From NCBI RefSeq assembly GCF_016862075.1, contig NZ_BOMG01000032.1, forward strand, positions 124,001 through 188,000: a DNA stretch of 64,000 nucleotides. The letters run 5' to 3'. This document shows, piece after piece, positions 1 to 9,147 of the stretch (the stretch's first letter is position 1; each line of letters begins with the position of its first letter). The position numbers were made by a program, and so were the translations under genes. Under the pieces are notes generated by a model. It was not told where the DNA came from. It searched no databases and saw only the letters and a list, made by a program, of their open reading frames with translations. Origin of the DNA: Actinoplanes couchii (GTDB lineage: Bacteria > Actinomycetota > Actinomycetes > Mycobacteriales > Micromonosporaceae).

Positions 1-529
<529 letters not shown>

Positions 530-602
530 CTAACACGAGAACCGCGCGCCCACCCGGGATGCATACTGAGCACGTGGTTATGGGCGAAAATTCGGCTTTG
601 TC

Positions 603-1604
603 ATGAAGATCGCACTGTTGGGGCCGATCGCGTGGCGCACCCCGCCCCGGCACTACGGCCCGTGGGAGCTGATCACCGGCCTGCTCGCCGAGGGCCTGAC
701 CGCGCGCGGCGTCGACGTCACCCTCTTCGCCACCCTCGACTCGGTGACAAAAGCGGCGCTGGACGGGGTGGTCCAGACCGGCTACGAGGAGGACGACCGG
801 ATCGACGGCCGGGTGTGGGAGGCGATCCACGTCAGCCACGCGCTCGCCCGCTCCGGCGAGTTCGACCTGGTCCACAATCATCTCGACTGGCTGCCGCTGG
901 CCTTCTCCCAGCACTGCGCCGCTCCGATGCTGACCACCGTGCACGGCTTCTCCGGGATCAACATCCTTCCCGCGTACGAGCGATCGAGGTCGAGTTTCGT
1001 GTCGATCTCCGACGCCGACCGCTGCCAGGATCTGGACTACCTGGCCACCGTTCACCACGGCGTGGATCTGTCCGGGCTCCCGTTCCACGCCGACGGTGGC
1101 GACGATCTGATCCTGTTCGGCCGGATCCACCCGGACAAGGGAACCGACATCGCCATCGAGATCGCGCGCCGGGCCGGCCGCCGACTGGTGATCTGCGGAA
1201 TCGTGCAGGACCGCGTTTATTTCGCCGAACACGTGGAACCCGCCATCGACGGGGACAGGGTCGTCTATCTCGGTTCGGTCGGCCCGGAGGAACGGGGAAC
1301 GATCCTCGGATCAGGAGCCGCACTCCTGCATCCGATCCGGTTCGCGGAACCGTTCGGCCTTTCCGTGGTCGAGTCGATGGCCTGCGGGACTCCGGTCGTC
1401 GCGTACCGGAAAGGGTCGATGCCCGAAGTGGTGGACGAGGGGGTGACGGGACGCCTGGCCGACTCGGTGGACGAGGCTGTTGCCGCAGTTCACGGGATCG
1501 CCGAGATCGACCGGGCGGCCTGCTCGGCCCGGGCCCGGGAACGCTTCTCGGCCGAACGCATGGTCGATGACTACCTGGCGATTTACCGAAAAATCATCAG
1601 TTGA
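603..1604 (+). CDS. GT4 family glycosyltransferase
   Basis: A 333-residue GT-B fold retaining glycosyltransferase. The N-terminal acceptor half carries a Gly-rich opening ([11 protein letters not shown]) and the [10 protein letters not shown] element; the C-terminal nucleotide-sugar half has [17 protein letters not shown] and the E-x7-E signature of GT4 ([19 protein letters not shown], residues about 245-265). Two-His element HGFSGIN lies mid-protein. It heads a same-strand group of two GT4 enzymes, an alpha/alpha-barrel protein and a GH130 enzyme, though a 135-bp gap with a strong palindrome separates it from the next gene, so it may be a separate transcript. Donor and acceptor are unknown. 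No clear ribosome binding site precedes the ATG. Confidence 0.88.
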   Translation: MKIALLGPIAWRTPPRHYGPWELITGLLAEGLTARGVDVTLFATLDSVTKAALDGVVQTGYEEDDRIDGRVWEAIHVSHALARSGEFDLVHNHLDWLPLAFSQHCAAPMLTTVHGFSGINILPAYERSRSSFVSISDADRCQDLDYLATVHHGVDLSGLPFHADGGDDLILFGRIHPDKGTDIAIEIARRAGRRLVICGIVQDRVYFAEHVEPAIDGDRVVYLGSVGPEERGTILGSGAALLHPIRFAEPFGLSVVESMACGTPVVAYRKGSMPEVVDEGVTGRLADSVDEAVAAVHGIAEIDRAACSARARERFSAERMVDDYLAIYRKIIS

Positions 1605-1618
1605 ATACCTGGATCTTG

Positions 1619-1647
1619 TTAACGTCGCAATGTGAATTGCGCGTTAA
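1619..1647. promoter_or_regulatory. AT-rich inverted repeat between the two glycosyltransferase genes
   Basis: The two arms are TTAACG-T-CGCAAT and ATTGCGCGTTAA, pairing over 12 bp with one bulged T and a four-base loop (GTGA). It is much richer in A/T than the surrounding DNA and has no following T-run, so an operator or the base of an RNA hairpin is as likely as a terminator. Confidence 0.5.
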
Positions 1648-1739
1648 ACGGGCCGATTTTCCGGTGACTTTGTGCCGTCCAGACGCGCGCTGAGTCCGTG
1701 CTGCGGGTTAGCAGCCCGGCCGAAGAGAAAGGCCTGGTC

Positions 1740-2894
1740 ATGCCCGCGACATACGGGTTTTTGAGCACTTATCCCCCCAGCCAATGCGGTTTGGCGACAT
1801 TCAATGCGGCCCTCGCGACCCATCTGGCCGGGAGCGCCGGGACATCGGGGGTGGTACGCCTTCTCGACGGCGACAACACCAGCGGTGGGATAGCACTCGA
1901 CCGGGCCGCGCCGCGCGTCGTGCACACCTGGAACACCGACCGGCCCGGCGGCTGGGTGTCCGCCGCCACCGCGCTCAACCGCTACGACGTGGCGATCGTC
2001 CAGCACGAGTACGGCATCTACCCGGGCGACGCCGGCGCCGAGGTGCTGCCGGTGCTCCGGGCGCTGCGGGTGCCGTCGATCGTGGTGCTGCACACCGTGC
2101 TCACCCACCCGGACCCGCGGCAGCGCACCGTCCTGGAGGAGATCGCGGCGACCGCCGACGCCGTGGTGACCATGACCGACACCGCCCGGCAGCGCCTCAC
2201 CACCCACTACCAGGTGGACCCGCGCAAGATCACCGTGATCCCGCACGGGGCCGGCAGCCACAGCGGCACCCCGCGCGAGGACCACGACCGGCCGCACCTG
2301 CTGACCTGGGGACTGCTCGGGCCGGGCAAGGGCATCGAATGGGCGCTGCGGGCCCTGGCGTTCCTCGACGACCTCCGGCCGCGGCCCCTCTACACCGTCG
2401 CCGGGCGTACCCACCCCAAGGTCCTGGAACATCAGGGCGACACCTACCGGGAGTCGCTCAAGGACCTCGCCGCCGAACTCGGTGTCGACGACTGTGTCCG
2501 GTGGGCCGACGTCTACCTGGACCCCGCCGACCTGTCCCGGCTGATCCGGTCCGCCGACGCGGTGGTGCTGCCCTACGACTCGACCGAACAGGTCACGTCC
2601 GGCGTGCTGATCGAGGCGGTCGGCGCCGGGGTGCCGGTGGTCGCCACCGAGTTCCCGCACGCCGTGGAACTGCTCGCCGACGGTCCCGGCCTGCTCGTGC
2701 CGCACCAGGATCCGGAAGCGATGGCGATCGCCGTCCGGCACGTGCTCGCCGAACCCGGGATGCCCGGCCGGCTCGCCGGTCTGGCCGGTGGGCCCACCCT
2801 GCGCTGGCCCGCCGTCGCCGCGCGCTACCAGGCGCTCGCCGCCCGGCTGACCACCGACCACCGGCCGTTCGCGGCCGAGACCATCCCCGCGTAG
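1740..2894 (+). CDS. GT4 family glycosyltransferase
   Basis: A 384-residue GT-B enzyme starting MPATYGFLSTYPPSQCGLAT, an N-terminus seen in GT4 proteins that sit beside GH130 genes. The ATG at 1740 is preferred over an in-frame GTG at 1698 because GAGAAAGG lies just upstream and codon bias starts here. The C-terminal half shows LLGPGKGIEWALRALAFLDD (donor-site loop) and STEQVTSGVLIEAVGAGVPV, a GT4 E-x7-E-like segment. It ends 2 bp before the next start codon, so it is surely cotranscribed with the two genes that follow. Likely cytoplasmic; sugar specificity unknown, but neighbours with GH130 suggest mannose chemistry (inference). Confidence 0.88.
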   Translation: MPATYGFLSTYPPSQCGLATFNAALATHLAGSAGTSGVVRLLDGDNTSGGIALDRAAPRVVHTWNTDRPGGWVSAATALNRYDVAIVQHEYGIYPGDAGAEVLPVLRALRVPSIVVLHTVLTHPDPRQRTVLEEIAATADAVVTMTDTARQRLTTHYQVDPRKITVIPHGAGSHSGTPREDHDRPHLLTWGLLGPGKGIEWALRALAFLDDLRPRPLYTVAGRTHPKVLEHQGDTYRESLKDLAAELGVDDCVRWADVYLDPADLSRLIRSADAVVLPYDSTEQVTSGVLIEAVGAGVPVVATEFPHAVELLADGPGLLVPHQDPEAMAIAVRHVLAEPGMPGRLAGLAGGPTLRWPAVAARYQALAARLTTDHRPFAAETIPA

Positions 2895-2896
2895 GC

Positions 2897-3982
2897 ATGG
2901 CGCAGACCCTGCGGCTGCTTCCGCCGCCACTCCAGTTGCGCGACGTGCCCGAACCCCGCTGGGACCACGTGTTCCGGCTCTCCGACGACACCGGGCTGCT
3001 CGAACACGCCCGGGACGCGATCGCCCGGCGCGAGCACGGGTACTGCGTCGACGACGTGTCCCGCGGGCTGCTCACCATCGCCCGCGAACCCCGGCCCGGA
3101 CCGCAGCTGACCCGGCTGGCCGAACGGTACCTGGCCTTCCTCACCCACGCGCAGGGCGCCGACGGCGGCTTCCGCAACCGGATGACCTGGGACCGGCGCT
3201 GGCTCGACGAACCAGGCCTCGGCGACTGGTGGGGCCGGGCCATGTGGGGGCTCGGCACCGCCGCCGCCCGCGGGCCGAACGCGTGGATCCGCCGGGAGGC
3301 CCGCACCGCCTTCCGGCAGGGCCTGCACCGGCGGTCCACCTGGCCGCGGGCGATGGCCTTCGCCGGGCTGGGCGCGGCCGAGATGCTGCAGGCCGGGCCG
3401 TACGACCCGGTCGTCGCCGAACTGCTCGGCGACGCGGCCACCGTGATCGGGCTGCCCGGCTCCGCGCCGGGCTGGGTGTGGCCGGAACCCGATCTGACGT
3501 ACGCCAACCCGGCGCTCGCCGAGGTGATCATCACCGCCGGTGACCTGCTCGGCGACGAGAGCCTGCTCGCCGACGGGCTGCGGATGCTCGCCTGGCTGTG
3601 CCGGATCCAGGAACGCGACGGCCACCTCTCGGTCGTCCCGGTCGGCGGCTGGACCACGGACTCCTCCCTGGCCGACCGCTTCGACCAGCAGCCGATCGAG
3701 GCGGCGGCCACCGCCGACGCCTGTGCCACCGCCGCCGCGGTCACCGGCGACGAGCGATGGGACGCCCCGCTGTTCCAGGCCATCACCTGGTTCCTCGGAG
3801 ACAACGACACCGGAACCGTGATGTACGACCCCGAGACTGGCGGATGTTATGACGGATTGACGGCCAATGGTCCTAATCTGAACCAAGGAGCCGAATCCAC
3901 CCTCGCGCTCGTCTCCACCCTCCAGCATGCCCGCACGCTGGCGAGCCGAAGCGCGACCCGACCGTCAGGTGGTCCAGCATGA
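2897..3982 (+). CDS. Alpha/alpha-barrel protein of GT4-GH130 clusters
   Basis: A 361-residue protein without signal peptide or membrane segment. It is built of regular helical hairpins with Trp/Gly-rich turns (LGDWWGRAMWGLGTAAA, residues about 110-126; LPGSAPGWVWPEPDLTYAN, about 190-208) and a polar C-terminal motif TGGCYDGLTANGPNLNQGAE, which suggests an (alpha/alpha)6 barrel as in several glycosidases and epimerases. I do not recognise a catalytic signature with certainty. The start is 2 bp after the upstream stop and the stop overlaps the next start (ATGA at 3979), so production is coupled to the GT4 and GH130 enzymes. A role in trimming or isomerising the same glycan is inference. Confidence 0.8.
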   Translation: MAQTLRLLPPPLQLRDVPEPRWDHVFRLSDDTGLLEHARDAIARREHGYCVDDVSRGLLTIAREPRPGPQLTRLAERYLAFLTHAQGADGGFRNRMTWDRRWLDEPGLGDWWGRAMWGLGTAAARGPNAWIRREARTAFRQGLHRRSTWPRAMAFAGLGAAEMLQAGPYDPVVAELLGDAATVIGLPGSAPGWVWPEPDLTYANPALAEVIITAGDLLGDESLLADGLRMLAWLCRIQERDGHLSVVPVGGWTTDSSLADRFDQQPIEAAATADACATAAAVTGDERWDAPLFQAITWFLGDNDTGTVMYDPETGGCYDGLTANGPNLNQGAESTLALVSTLQHARTLASRSATRPSGGPA

Positions 3983-5466
3983 CCGCAACGGTGAACAACA
4001 CCACGGACATCACCCGCCACGACATCACCATGACGCCGGACGGCCGGCGCGTCGTGATCAAACTGTTCGTCCCGGGTGAGGACGCGTACGCCGTCCACAA
4101 CCGGGCGTCCATGCTCATCGAACGGATCCTGCGGTTCGACGAGAGCGAGATCAACGCGATGCTGGACGACGTGCTCACCCGGTTCTCCGGGCGGCACCAC
4201 GACATCCTCGGTGTCTTCCAGCACCACTACGACGTGGTCCAGCACCGGGTGCCGCCGGAGATCGAACTCTCCCCGGCGGCCCGCAGCCTGATCGGCGCCT
4301 ACTTCAGCCACGAGTTCTCGATCGAGGCCGCCGCCCTCTGCAACCCGTCCATGGTGCCGCACCCGGACCAGAGCGAACTGCTCCCCGGCGAACTCCGGGT
4401 CGCCATCAGCCTGCGGCAGATCGGTGAAGGGCACATCTCCTCGATCGGCTTCTGCTCGGCGATCATCGGCCCCGGACCGGCCCTGCGGATGGAGGACCGG
4501 GACGGCCCGCTGATGATCGGCCACCGGGTCGGCGCCAAACACATGCGCCACCAGCTCTGCGCCGCCCTCGCCGAAGAAGAGATCGACAACGAGGCTTCCG
4601 CGTACGTGCTGAACGCCCTGCCGGAACGCTACGACGACCACGAGTTCGAGGAGATCCTCGGGCACCTGCCGGCCGAGCTGCTGGCCCGGCCCACCACCCC
4701 GACCGCGCTCGAGTCCGTCCGGCGCATCGTCGGCTCCGACTACGCGGTCACCTTCCCGGCCACCGTCCCGCTGCACCAGCGGGTGCTGTGGCCGTCCACG
4801 CCCACCGAGTCCCGCGGCATGGAGGACGCCCGGTTCGTGCAGGTGCTCGACCCGGACGGGCGGATGGCGTACCAGGCGACCTACACCGCGTACGACGGGT
4901 TCAACATCGCCGGGCGGGTCGTCTTCACCCGGGACCTGCGGCACTTCGAGGTCACCACGCTGCACGGGCCGGCCGCCCGCAACAAAGGCATGGCGCTGTT
5001 CCCGCGCTACATCAACGGGCGGAAGTACGCGCTGTGCCGCTCCGACGGCGAGACCCTCGGGCTCAGCGTCCGCGACGAACAGCACCGGTGGCAGCACGTC
5101 GGGCCGATCCTGGTGCCCGGCCGGGGCTGGGACCTGATCCAGGTCGGCAACTGCGGCTCACCGATCGAGACCCCCGCCGGCTGGCTGGTCCTCACCCACG
5201 GGGTGGGGCCGATGCGGCGGTACGCGATCGGCGCCATGCTCCTGGACCTGAACGACCCGTCCCGGGTGGTCGCCGACCTGCCGGAGAGCCTGATCGACCC
5301 GGACGAGCTGGAACGCGAGGGCTACGTCCCCAACGTCCTGTACTCGTGCGGAGGCATCGTCCACGACGGGCGCTTCTGGCTCCCGTACGCCTCCAGCGAC
5401 GTCCGCATCAGCTTCGCCAGCATGCCCCTGGACCAGCTCCTGACCCGCATGCGCCCGGTCATCTGA
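3979..5466 (+). CDS. GH130 family beta-mannoside phosphorylase/hydrolase
   Basis: A 495-residue protein with a helical N-terminal extension (about 1-220) followed by a five-bladed beta-propeller typical of GH130. Propeller signposts are SRGMEDARFVQV (about 273-284; the Asp is the expected proton donor), NKGMALFPRYINGRKYALCR, GNCGSPIETPAGWLVLTHGV, and YVPNVLYSCGGIVHDGRFWL ending in LPYASSD. GH130 enzymes cleave beta-mannosides by phosphorolysis or hydrolysis in the cytoplasm. The start overlaps the previous stop by 4 bp. The 220-residue N-terminal region is longer than in minimal GH130 phosphorylases and is unlike anything I can name. Downstream lies a strong hairpin, so this is probably the operon end. 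Confidence 0.87.
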   Translation: MTATVNNTTDITRHDITMTPDGRRVVIKLFVPGEDAYAVHNRASMLIERILRFDESEINAMLDDVLTRFSGRHHDILGVFQHHYDVVQHRVPPEIELSPAARSLIGAYFSHEFSIEAAALCNPSMVPHPDQSELLPGELRVAISLRQIGEGHISSIGFCSAIIGPGPALRMEDRDGPLMIGHRVGAKHMRHQLCAALAEEEIDNEASAYVLNALPERYDDHEFEEILGHLPAELLARPTTPTALESVRRIVGSDYAVTFPATVPLHQRVLWPSTPTESRGMEDARFVQVLDPDGRMAYQATYTAYDGFNIAGRVVFTRDLRHFEVTTLHGPAARNKGMALFPRYINGRKYALCRSDGETLGLSVRDEQHRWQHVGPILVPGRGWDLIQVGNCGSPIETPAGWLVLTHGVGPMRRYAIGAMLLDLNDPSRVVADLPESLIDPDELEREGYVPNVLYSCGGIVHDGRFWLPYASSDVRISFASMPLDQLLTRMRPVI

Positions 5467-5509
5467 CCGTCCCGTCCCACCGTCGTCACATGATGCTCCC
5501 TTGCCGCGG

Positions 5510-5540
5510 TGAGTTGGGGTGCGCTCCGCACCCCAACTCA
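5510..5540 (+). terminator. Perfect 14-bp hairpin after the GH130 gene
   Basis: The arms TGAGTTGGGGTGCG (5510-5523) and CGCACCCCAACTCA (5527-5540) are perfect complements with a 3-base loop. No T-run follows, as is common for actinobacterial terminators. It sits 44 bp past the GH130 stop and could also stop transcription coming from the opposite strand. Confidence 0.65.
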
Positions 5541-5576
5541 CTTCACATCGCGGACCACTTCACATCGCGGACCACT
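5540..5576. repeat. 17-bp tandem duplication beside the terminator
   Basis: ACTTCACATCGCGGACC occurs at 5540-5556 and again at 5557-5573, followed by ACT of a third start. The rest of the gap up to the oxidoreductase stop at 5719 shows no gene. Confidence 0.7.
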
Positions 5577-5718
5577 CCGCGTTCCGGATCGCTCGCGCGT
5601 CCGCGCCCCACTCGCCGCACGATGCGGGTCGCCGGCCTTCACCGGGTGCGTTGTCGTGTGCTTTTCGCCGCCACTGTCATGTTTAGGCGTATCGGCGGAA
5701 AGTGATTTTTGGGGTTGG

Positions 5719-6744
5719 TCAGACCTCTACCGTGGTGCCGGTTCGGGCGCTCGTGCGGGCCGCGTCGAGGATCTCCATGGCGCGGACCGAGTCCCAGGGG
5801 TCGACCGGCAGGGGGGCGTTGCCGGCCACGGCCTGGGCGACCGCCGGGTAGAACGTGTCCCAGCGGCCCCGGCAGCTCTCCACCGGCGCGCCGGTCGCGC
5901 CCTTGAACAGGTGACCCCAGCGGTGCTCCGGCTCCACACCCCAGCGGTCGCCGAGCAGGGCCGGGGTCTTGCCGGCCTTCAGCAGCGTCTCCTGGTAGTC
6001 GAGTTCGGGCGAGATGAACGTGCCCGCCGTGCCGGTGACCCGGAACCGGGGGCCCGGGCCGGCCTGCCGCCACGAACCCCACAGGTGCGACTCGACGCCG
6101 CCGGTGTGGTGCAGGGCCACGAAGAAGTCGTCGTCGAGCCCGCCGTCCGGGCCGTGGACCTCCGCGAACACCCGGGAGACCGGGCCGTGCAGCTGGAGCG
6201 CCTGGTCGACCAGGTGCGAACCGAAGTCGAGCAGAGTGCCACCACCGGCGGCACCGGGCAGACGGTCCGGCGCCCAGCGCTCCATCCGCGACTCGAACCG
6301 CTTGACCTCGCCGAGCGAACCCTTCTCCACCAGCCGCTTGATGGTCAGCAGGTCGGAGTCCCAACGGCGGTTCTGGTACACCGTCAGCGGCACCCCGGCC
6401 TCCTCGGCCGTGGTCACCAGCTTGCGGGCGTCGTCGGCGGTCAGCGCGAACGGCTTGTCGACGACGACGGCCAGCCCCGCCTCGATCGCCTCGACGGCCA
6501 GAGCGGCGTGGGTGGCGGCCGGTGTCGAGATGGCCACGGCCTGGACCCCGGCAGCGGCCAGATCAGCGATCGAGGCAAACGTCTCGACCCCCGGCAACTC
6601 TGCGGCCACCTGGGCCTGACGCTCCTCGGACGTGGTCACCACACCGACGAAATCGATGTTCGCCGCCGACGCGATCAGCGGCGCGTGGAACACCCGGCCG
6701 CCGGTGCCGAAGCCGACCAGCCCGAACTTCACCCGTTCGATCAT
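5719..6744 (-). CDS. Gfo/Idh/MocA family NAD(P)-dependent oxidoreductase
   Basis: A 341-residue protein with an N-terminal Rossmann domain (KFGLVGFGTGGRVFHAPLI, dinucleotide-binding Gly motif at about residues 6-16) and the family signature VVDKPFALTADDARKL (about 93-108, the EKP-type motif with Asp in the first position). The C-terminal half forms the mixed beta-sheet substrate domain, with the conserved GTLLDFGSHLVDQALQL segment whose His is a usual catalytic residue. Members oxidise or reduce sugars, inositols or related polyols. It stands alone: the neighbouring genes are convergent or divergent. Start ATG is the only sensible one; substrate unknown. Confidence 0.9.
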   Translation of the reverse strand: MIERVKFGLVGFGTGGRVFHAPLIASAANIDFVGVVTTSEERQAQVAAELPGVETFASIADLAAAGVQAVAISTPAATHAALAVEAIEAGLAVVVDKPFALTADDARKLVTTAEEAGVPLTVYQNRRWDSDLLTIKRLVEKGSLGEVKRFESRMERWAPDRLPGAAGGGTLLDFGSHLVDQALQLHGPVSRVFAEVHGPDGGLDDDFFVALHHTGGVESHLWGSWRQAGPGPRFRVTGTAGTFISPELDYQETLLKAGKTPALLGDRWGVEPEHRWGHLFKGATGAPVESCRGRWDTFYPAVAQAVAGNAPLPVDPWDSVRAMEILDAARTSARTGTTVEV

Positions 6745-6780
6745 GTCGGAAATTTTTACACACCGGTTGCCTGCCTGTTG

Positions 6781-6822
6781 CCGATGATTTCATCGGTGAC
6801 GTGTGATGCGCGAGACATCACG
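6781..6822. promoter_or_regulatory. Two adjacent inverted repeats in the divergent promoter region
   Basis: CCGATGA-TT-TCATCGG (6781-6796) is followed by GTGATG (6803-6808) and its complement CATCAC (6816-6821). They lie between the divergent oxidoreductase (start 6744) and methyltransferase (start 6950) genes, where regulator binding sites would be expected. No regulator gene is adjacent. The remaining intergenic sequence shows nothing else clear. Confidence 0.35.
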
Positions 6823-6949
6823 GAGCGTATGGCTTGATCTCCCGCCCGATCCGTGCGCGGATCGCGAACATTTGCCGCTTGATCTAGCAAAAGGGCAGGT
6901 ACCGCGCCTGTCGGATGGATGACGGCGGCAGCCGATCGGCGCGATCCGG

Positions 6950-7795
6950 ATGAACAATTGCGGGATGGAACCCGCGCAGAAGGACCGGACGCCCTTTTCC
7001 GACATCGACGGCCTCACGGCACAGATGTCGGAAATCGTGCTCGACGCGCTCACCGCGATGGGCCGCCATCCGGAGATCCAGCGGGTCCGCGACATCGCCC
7101 TCGCCGGCCTGCGCCCCACCCCCGGCCAGCGCCTGCTGGACGCCGGCTCCGGCAGCGGCGAGGTAGCCCGCGCCCTGGCCGCCCGGGTGGCGGGGGCGTC
7201 GGGTGGGGTTCTCGCGGTGGATCACTCGTCGGCGGTGACGGCCGCGGCGATCAGCCGGCACGACGGCAGCAACGTGCGCTACCTGACCGGTGACGCCGGC
7301 GACCTGGACCTGCCCGACAACCACGTCGACGGCGTCTGGTGCGAACGCCTCCTGCAACACGTCGACGACGCCGACACGGTGATCCGCGAACTGCTCCGGG
7401 TGACCCGCCCCGGCGGCCGAATCTGCCTGATCGACACCGACTGGGGCTCCCTCGCCTTCGACGGCATGCCGGCCGGACTGGCCGACCTGGTGCTCCGCCA
7501 CGTACACGGTCACTTCACCCCCCAACAACACGACATGGGCCGTACGCTCCGCCGCCGCCTCGTGGCAGCCGGCGTGCGTGACCTGACCGCAACCCCGTTC
7601 ACCTGCTTCTTCGCCACCCCCGAGTCGGCCGCCGTGGTCCTGCCGATGGTCAACCCGGACGTCCCCGCCGACGCCTGGGCCACCCCACCCGGCCTACGCG
7701 AGGAGTGGCTGGCCTGCGTCGAGGCCGCCGGCGCGAGCGGTACCTTCCTGGCCGTCCTGACCATCTGGGTGGTGGCCGGCTCCACACCGCGATGA
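6950..7795 (+). CDS. SAM-dependent methyltransferase
   Basis: A 281-residue class I methyltransferase. Motif I is LLDAGSGSGEVARALA (about residues 63-78), motif II acidic residue follows in GVLAVDHSSAV, and motif IV/V are GVWCERLLQHVDDADTVI and LLRVTRPGGRICLIDTDW, close to UbiE/COG2226 enzymes. The C-terminal part contains a substrate cap (FTCFFATPESAAVVLPMV). The ATG at 6950 is given; an in-frame ATG at 6965 is equally possible because neither has a good ribosome binding site. Small-molecule methylation is likely; the substrate cannot be named. The last seven codons overlap the first unit of a tandem repeat array. Confidence 0.85.
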   Translation: MNNCGMEPAQKDRTPFSDIDGLTAQMSEIVLDALTAMGRHPEIQRVRDIALAGLRPTPGQRLLDAGSGSGEVARALAARVAGASGGVLAVDHSSAVTAAAISRHDGSNVRYLTGDAGDLDLPDNHVDGVWCERLLQHVDDADTVIRELLRVTRPGGRICLIDTDWGSLAFDGMPAGLADLVLRHVHGHFTPQQHDMGRTLRRRLVAAGVRDLTATPFTCFFATPESAAVVLPMVNPDVPADAWATPPGLREEWLACVEAAGASGTFLAVLTIWVVAGSTPR

Positions 7796-7978
7796 GCCTG
7801 CCCGTTCAGGAACGAGCCGGCTCCACACCGCGATGGACCCGCCGGTTCAAGGGCGGACCAGCCCCACGCCGCGATGAACCCGCCCGTTCAGGGACGAGCC
7901 CCACGCCGCGATGAACCCGCCCGTTCAGGGACGAGCCGGCTCCACGTTGCGATGCATCTGGCCGTTCAAGGGCAGGCT
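7775..7978. repeat. Five-unit imperfect tandem repeat between convergent genes
   Basis: Units begin at 7775, 7816, 7861, 7898 and 7935 and share a core of the form CCGCGATGAACCCGCCCGTT followed by CAGGGACGA. Lengths are 41, 45, 37, 37 and about 44 bp; units three and four are identical. The array covers the 3' end of the methyltransferase gene and reaches the 3' end of the convergent amidohydrolase gene. Units are directly abutting without spacers, so this is a minisatellite and not a CRISPR. Confidence 0.85.
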
Positions 7979-9147
7979 TCGGCGTCCAGGACCCGGGCCG
8001 TGGCGAGCGTGTCCGCGAACCGTTCCGGGGTCAGGTCGAGCCCTTCCGGGATCCAGGACACCGTGGTGCTGTCCTTCTCGGTCATCGCCGTCAGCACCTC
8101 GTCGGGGGTCAGCCCGGCCGAGCCCAGCAGCCCGATCTCCCGGACGTTGATCCCTGGTGGCAATGGCCCGTTACCGAGGTCGGTGCCGTAGCGGACGACC
8201 CCGCCGTACCCGACGAACCGCCGCAAGTTGTCGACGGCCACCTCCCGGGCCGGGTCGGGATCGCCCCAGCCGTGGATGTCCAGGGTGCTGATCCAGCGCA
8301 TGGCCGAGGCGCAGGCGCGCAGCAGCGCGTCGTCGATCCGCTCGGTCCAGGGGGTGTGCGCGAGGATGTCGGCCCCCGCGGAGAGGGCGGCCTCCACCGT
8401 CCCGGAGCCCTCGGCGTGCACGACCACCGGGAGCCCGGCCGTGTGTGCGGCGCTCACCAGCGCCGTCAGCACCGATGGGGCGAGCTGTGGGCCGCCGGTG
8501 TGGGCGGTCACCTTGATGAGGCTTGCCCCGGCCGTCCGGAGGTCGGTGACCGCGGCGCCGGCATCCTCCGCCGTGCGGATCTCCCGCCAACTGCCGGGCG
8601 CCGCCCAGGAACGGTCGCTCGGGTAACCGCCCGGTGCGATCAGAAACGGTCCGGCGTACCGGATGCGCGGCAGTCCCGTCCCCTCCTGCCCACCCCGCTC
8701 GGCGAGCGCGGCGACCTCTGCCGGAACCCCGCCGAGATCCCAGACCTCAGCGATCCCGCCGGCCCGGACCGTGCCCAGATCGACGAGCGCCGAGTGCACG
8801 TGGGCGTCGACCAGCCCCGGCAGCAGCGTCCCCGGCAACCGGCGAGTGCCGTCGGCCGCGGGAGCCATCTCGGCCGGAACCGGCCTGGCCGTCCCATCCG
8901 GCGCCACTCGCAGCGCTACGCCCTTGCGCAGGCGCCCACCCCACCAGACCGCGTCCGCGGCGAGCCATTCGACCCGCCCGCGGGCGGCCGGTGACGGGGT
9001 CTCGTCGGCGCGGGTGACTGTTGGGCGTGGGCCTGAGCTTCGGCGTAGCGCCGACAGGCCGCAACCCGCTCCGGCGCCTGATCCGCAGCAGGCTGCCGCG
9101 GATGGTTCGGTGCCGGTCTCACACACGTCGGATTGCTCGGCACTCAT
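7966..9147 (-). CDS. Metal-dependent amidohydrolase of the kynurenine operon
   Basis: A 393-residue amidohydrolase-superfamily protein whose ATG overlaps the kynU stop (ATGA, 9144-9147). The metal ligands are all visible: HxH in GLVDAHVHSA (H116, H118), Lys in ASLIKVTAHTGG, His in VVVHAEG and ADILAHTPW, and Asp in RYGTDLGNG. The first 60 residues are unusual, low-complexity and Cys-rich (ACCGSGAGAGCG), and may be a linker. Family members hydrolyse amides, imides and ureas. In a kynA-kynU operon the missing step is N-formylkynurenine hydrolysis, so this enzyme is a candidate unconventional formamidase; that is inference. Its 3' end abuts the tandem repeats. Confidence 0.82.
   Translation of the reverse strand: MSAEQSDVCETGTEPSAAACCGSGAGAGCGLSALRRSSGPRPTVTRADETPSPAARGRVEWLAADAVWWGGRLRKGVALRVAPDGTARPVPAEMAPAADGTRRLPGTLLPGLVDAHVHSALVDLGTVRAGGIAEVWDLGGVPAEVAALAERGGQEGTGLPRIRYAGPFLIAPGGYPSDRSWAAPGSWREIRTAEDAGAAVTDLRTAGASLIKVTAHTGGPQLAPSVLTALVSAAHTAGLPVVVHAEGSGTVEAALSAGADILAHTPWTERIDDALLRACASAMRWISTLDIHGWGDPDPAREVAVDNLRRFVGYGGVVRYGTDLGNGPLPPGINVREIGLLGSAGLTPDEVLTAMTEKDSTTVSWIPEGLDLTPERFADTLATARVLDAEACP

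Noticed and set aside
7775..7978. Possible CRISPR array
   Set aside because: Units abut with no unique spacers, vary in length and sequence, and no cas gene is present; it is a tandem repeat.
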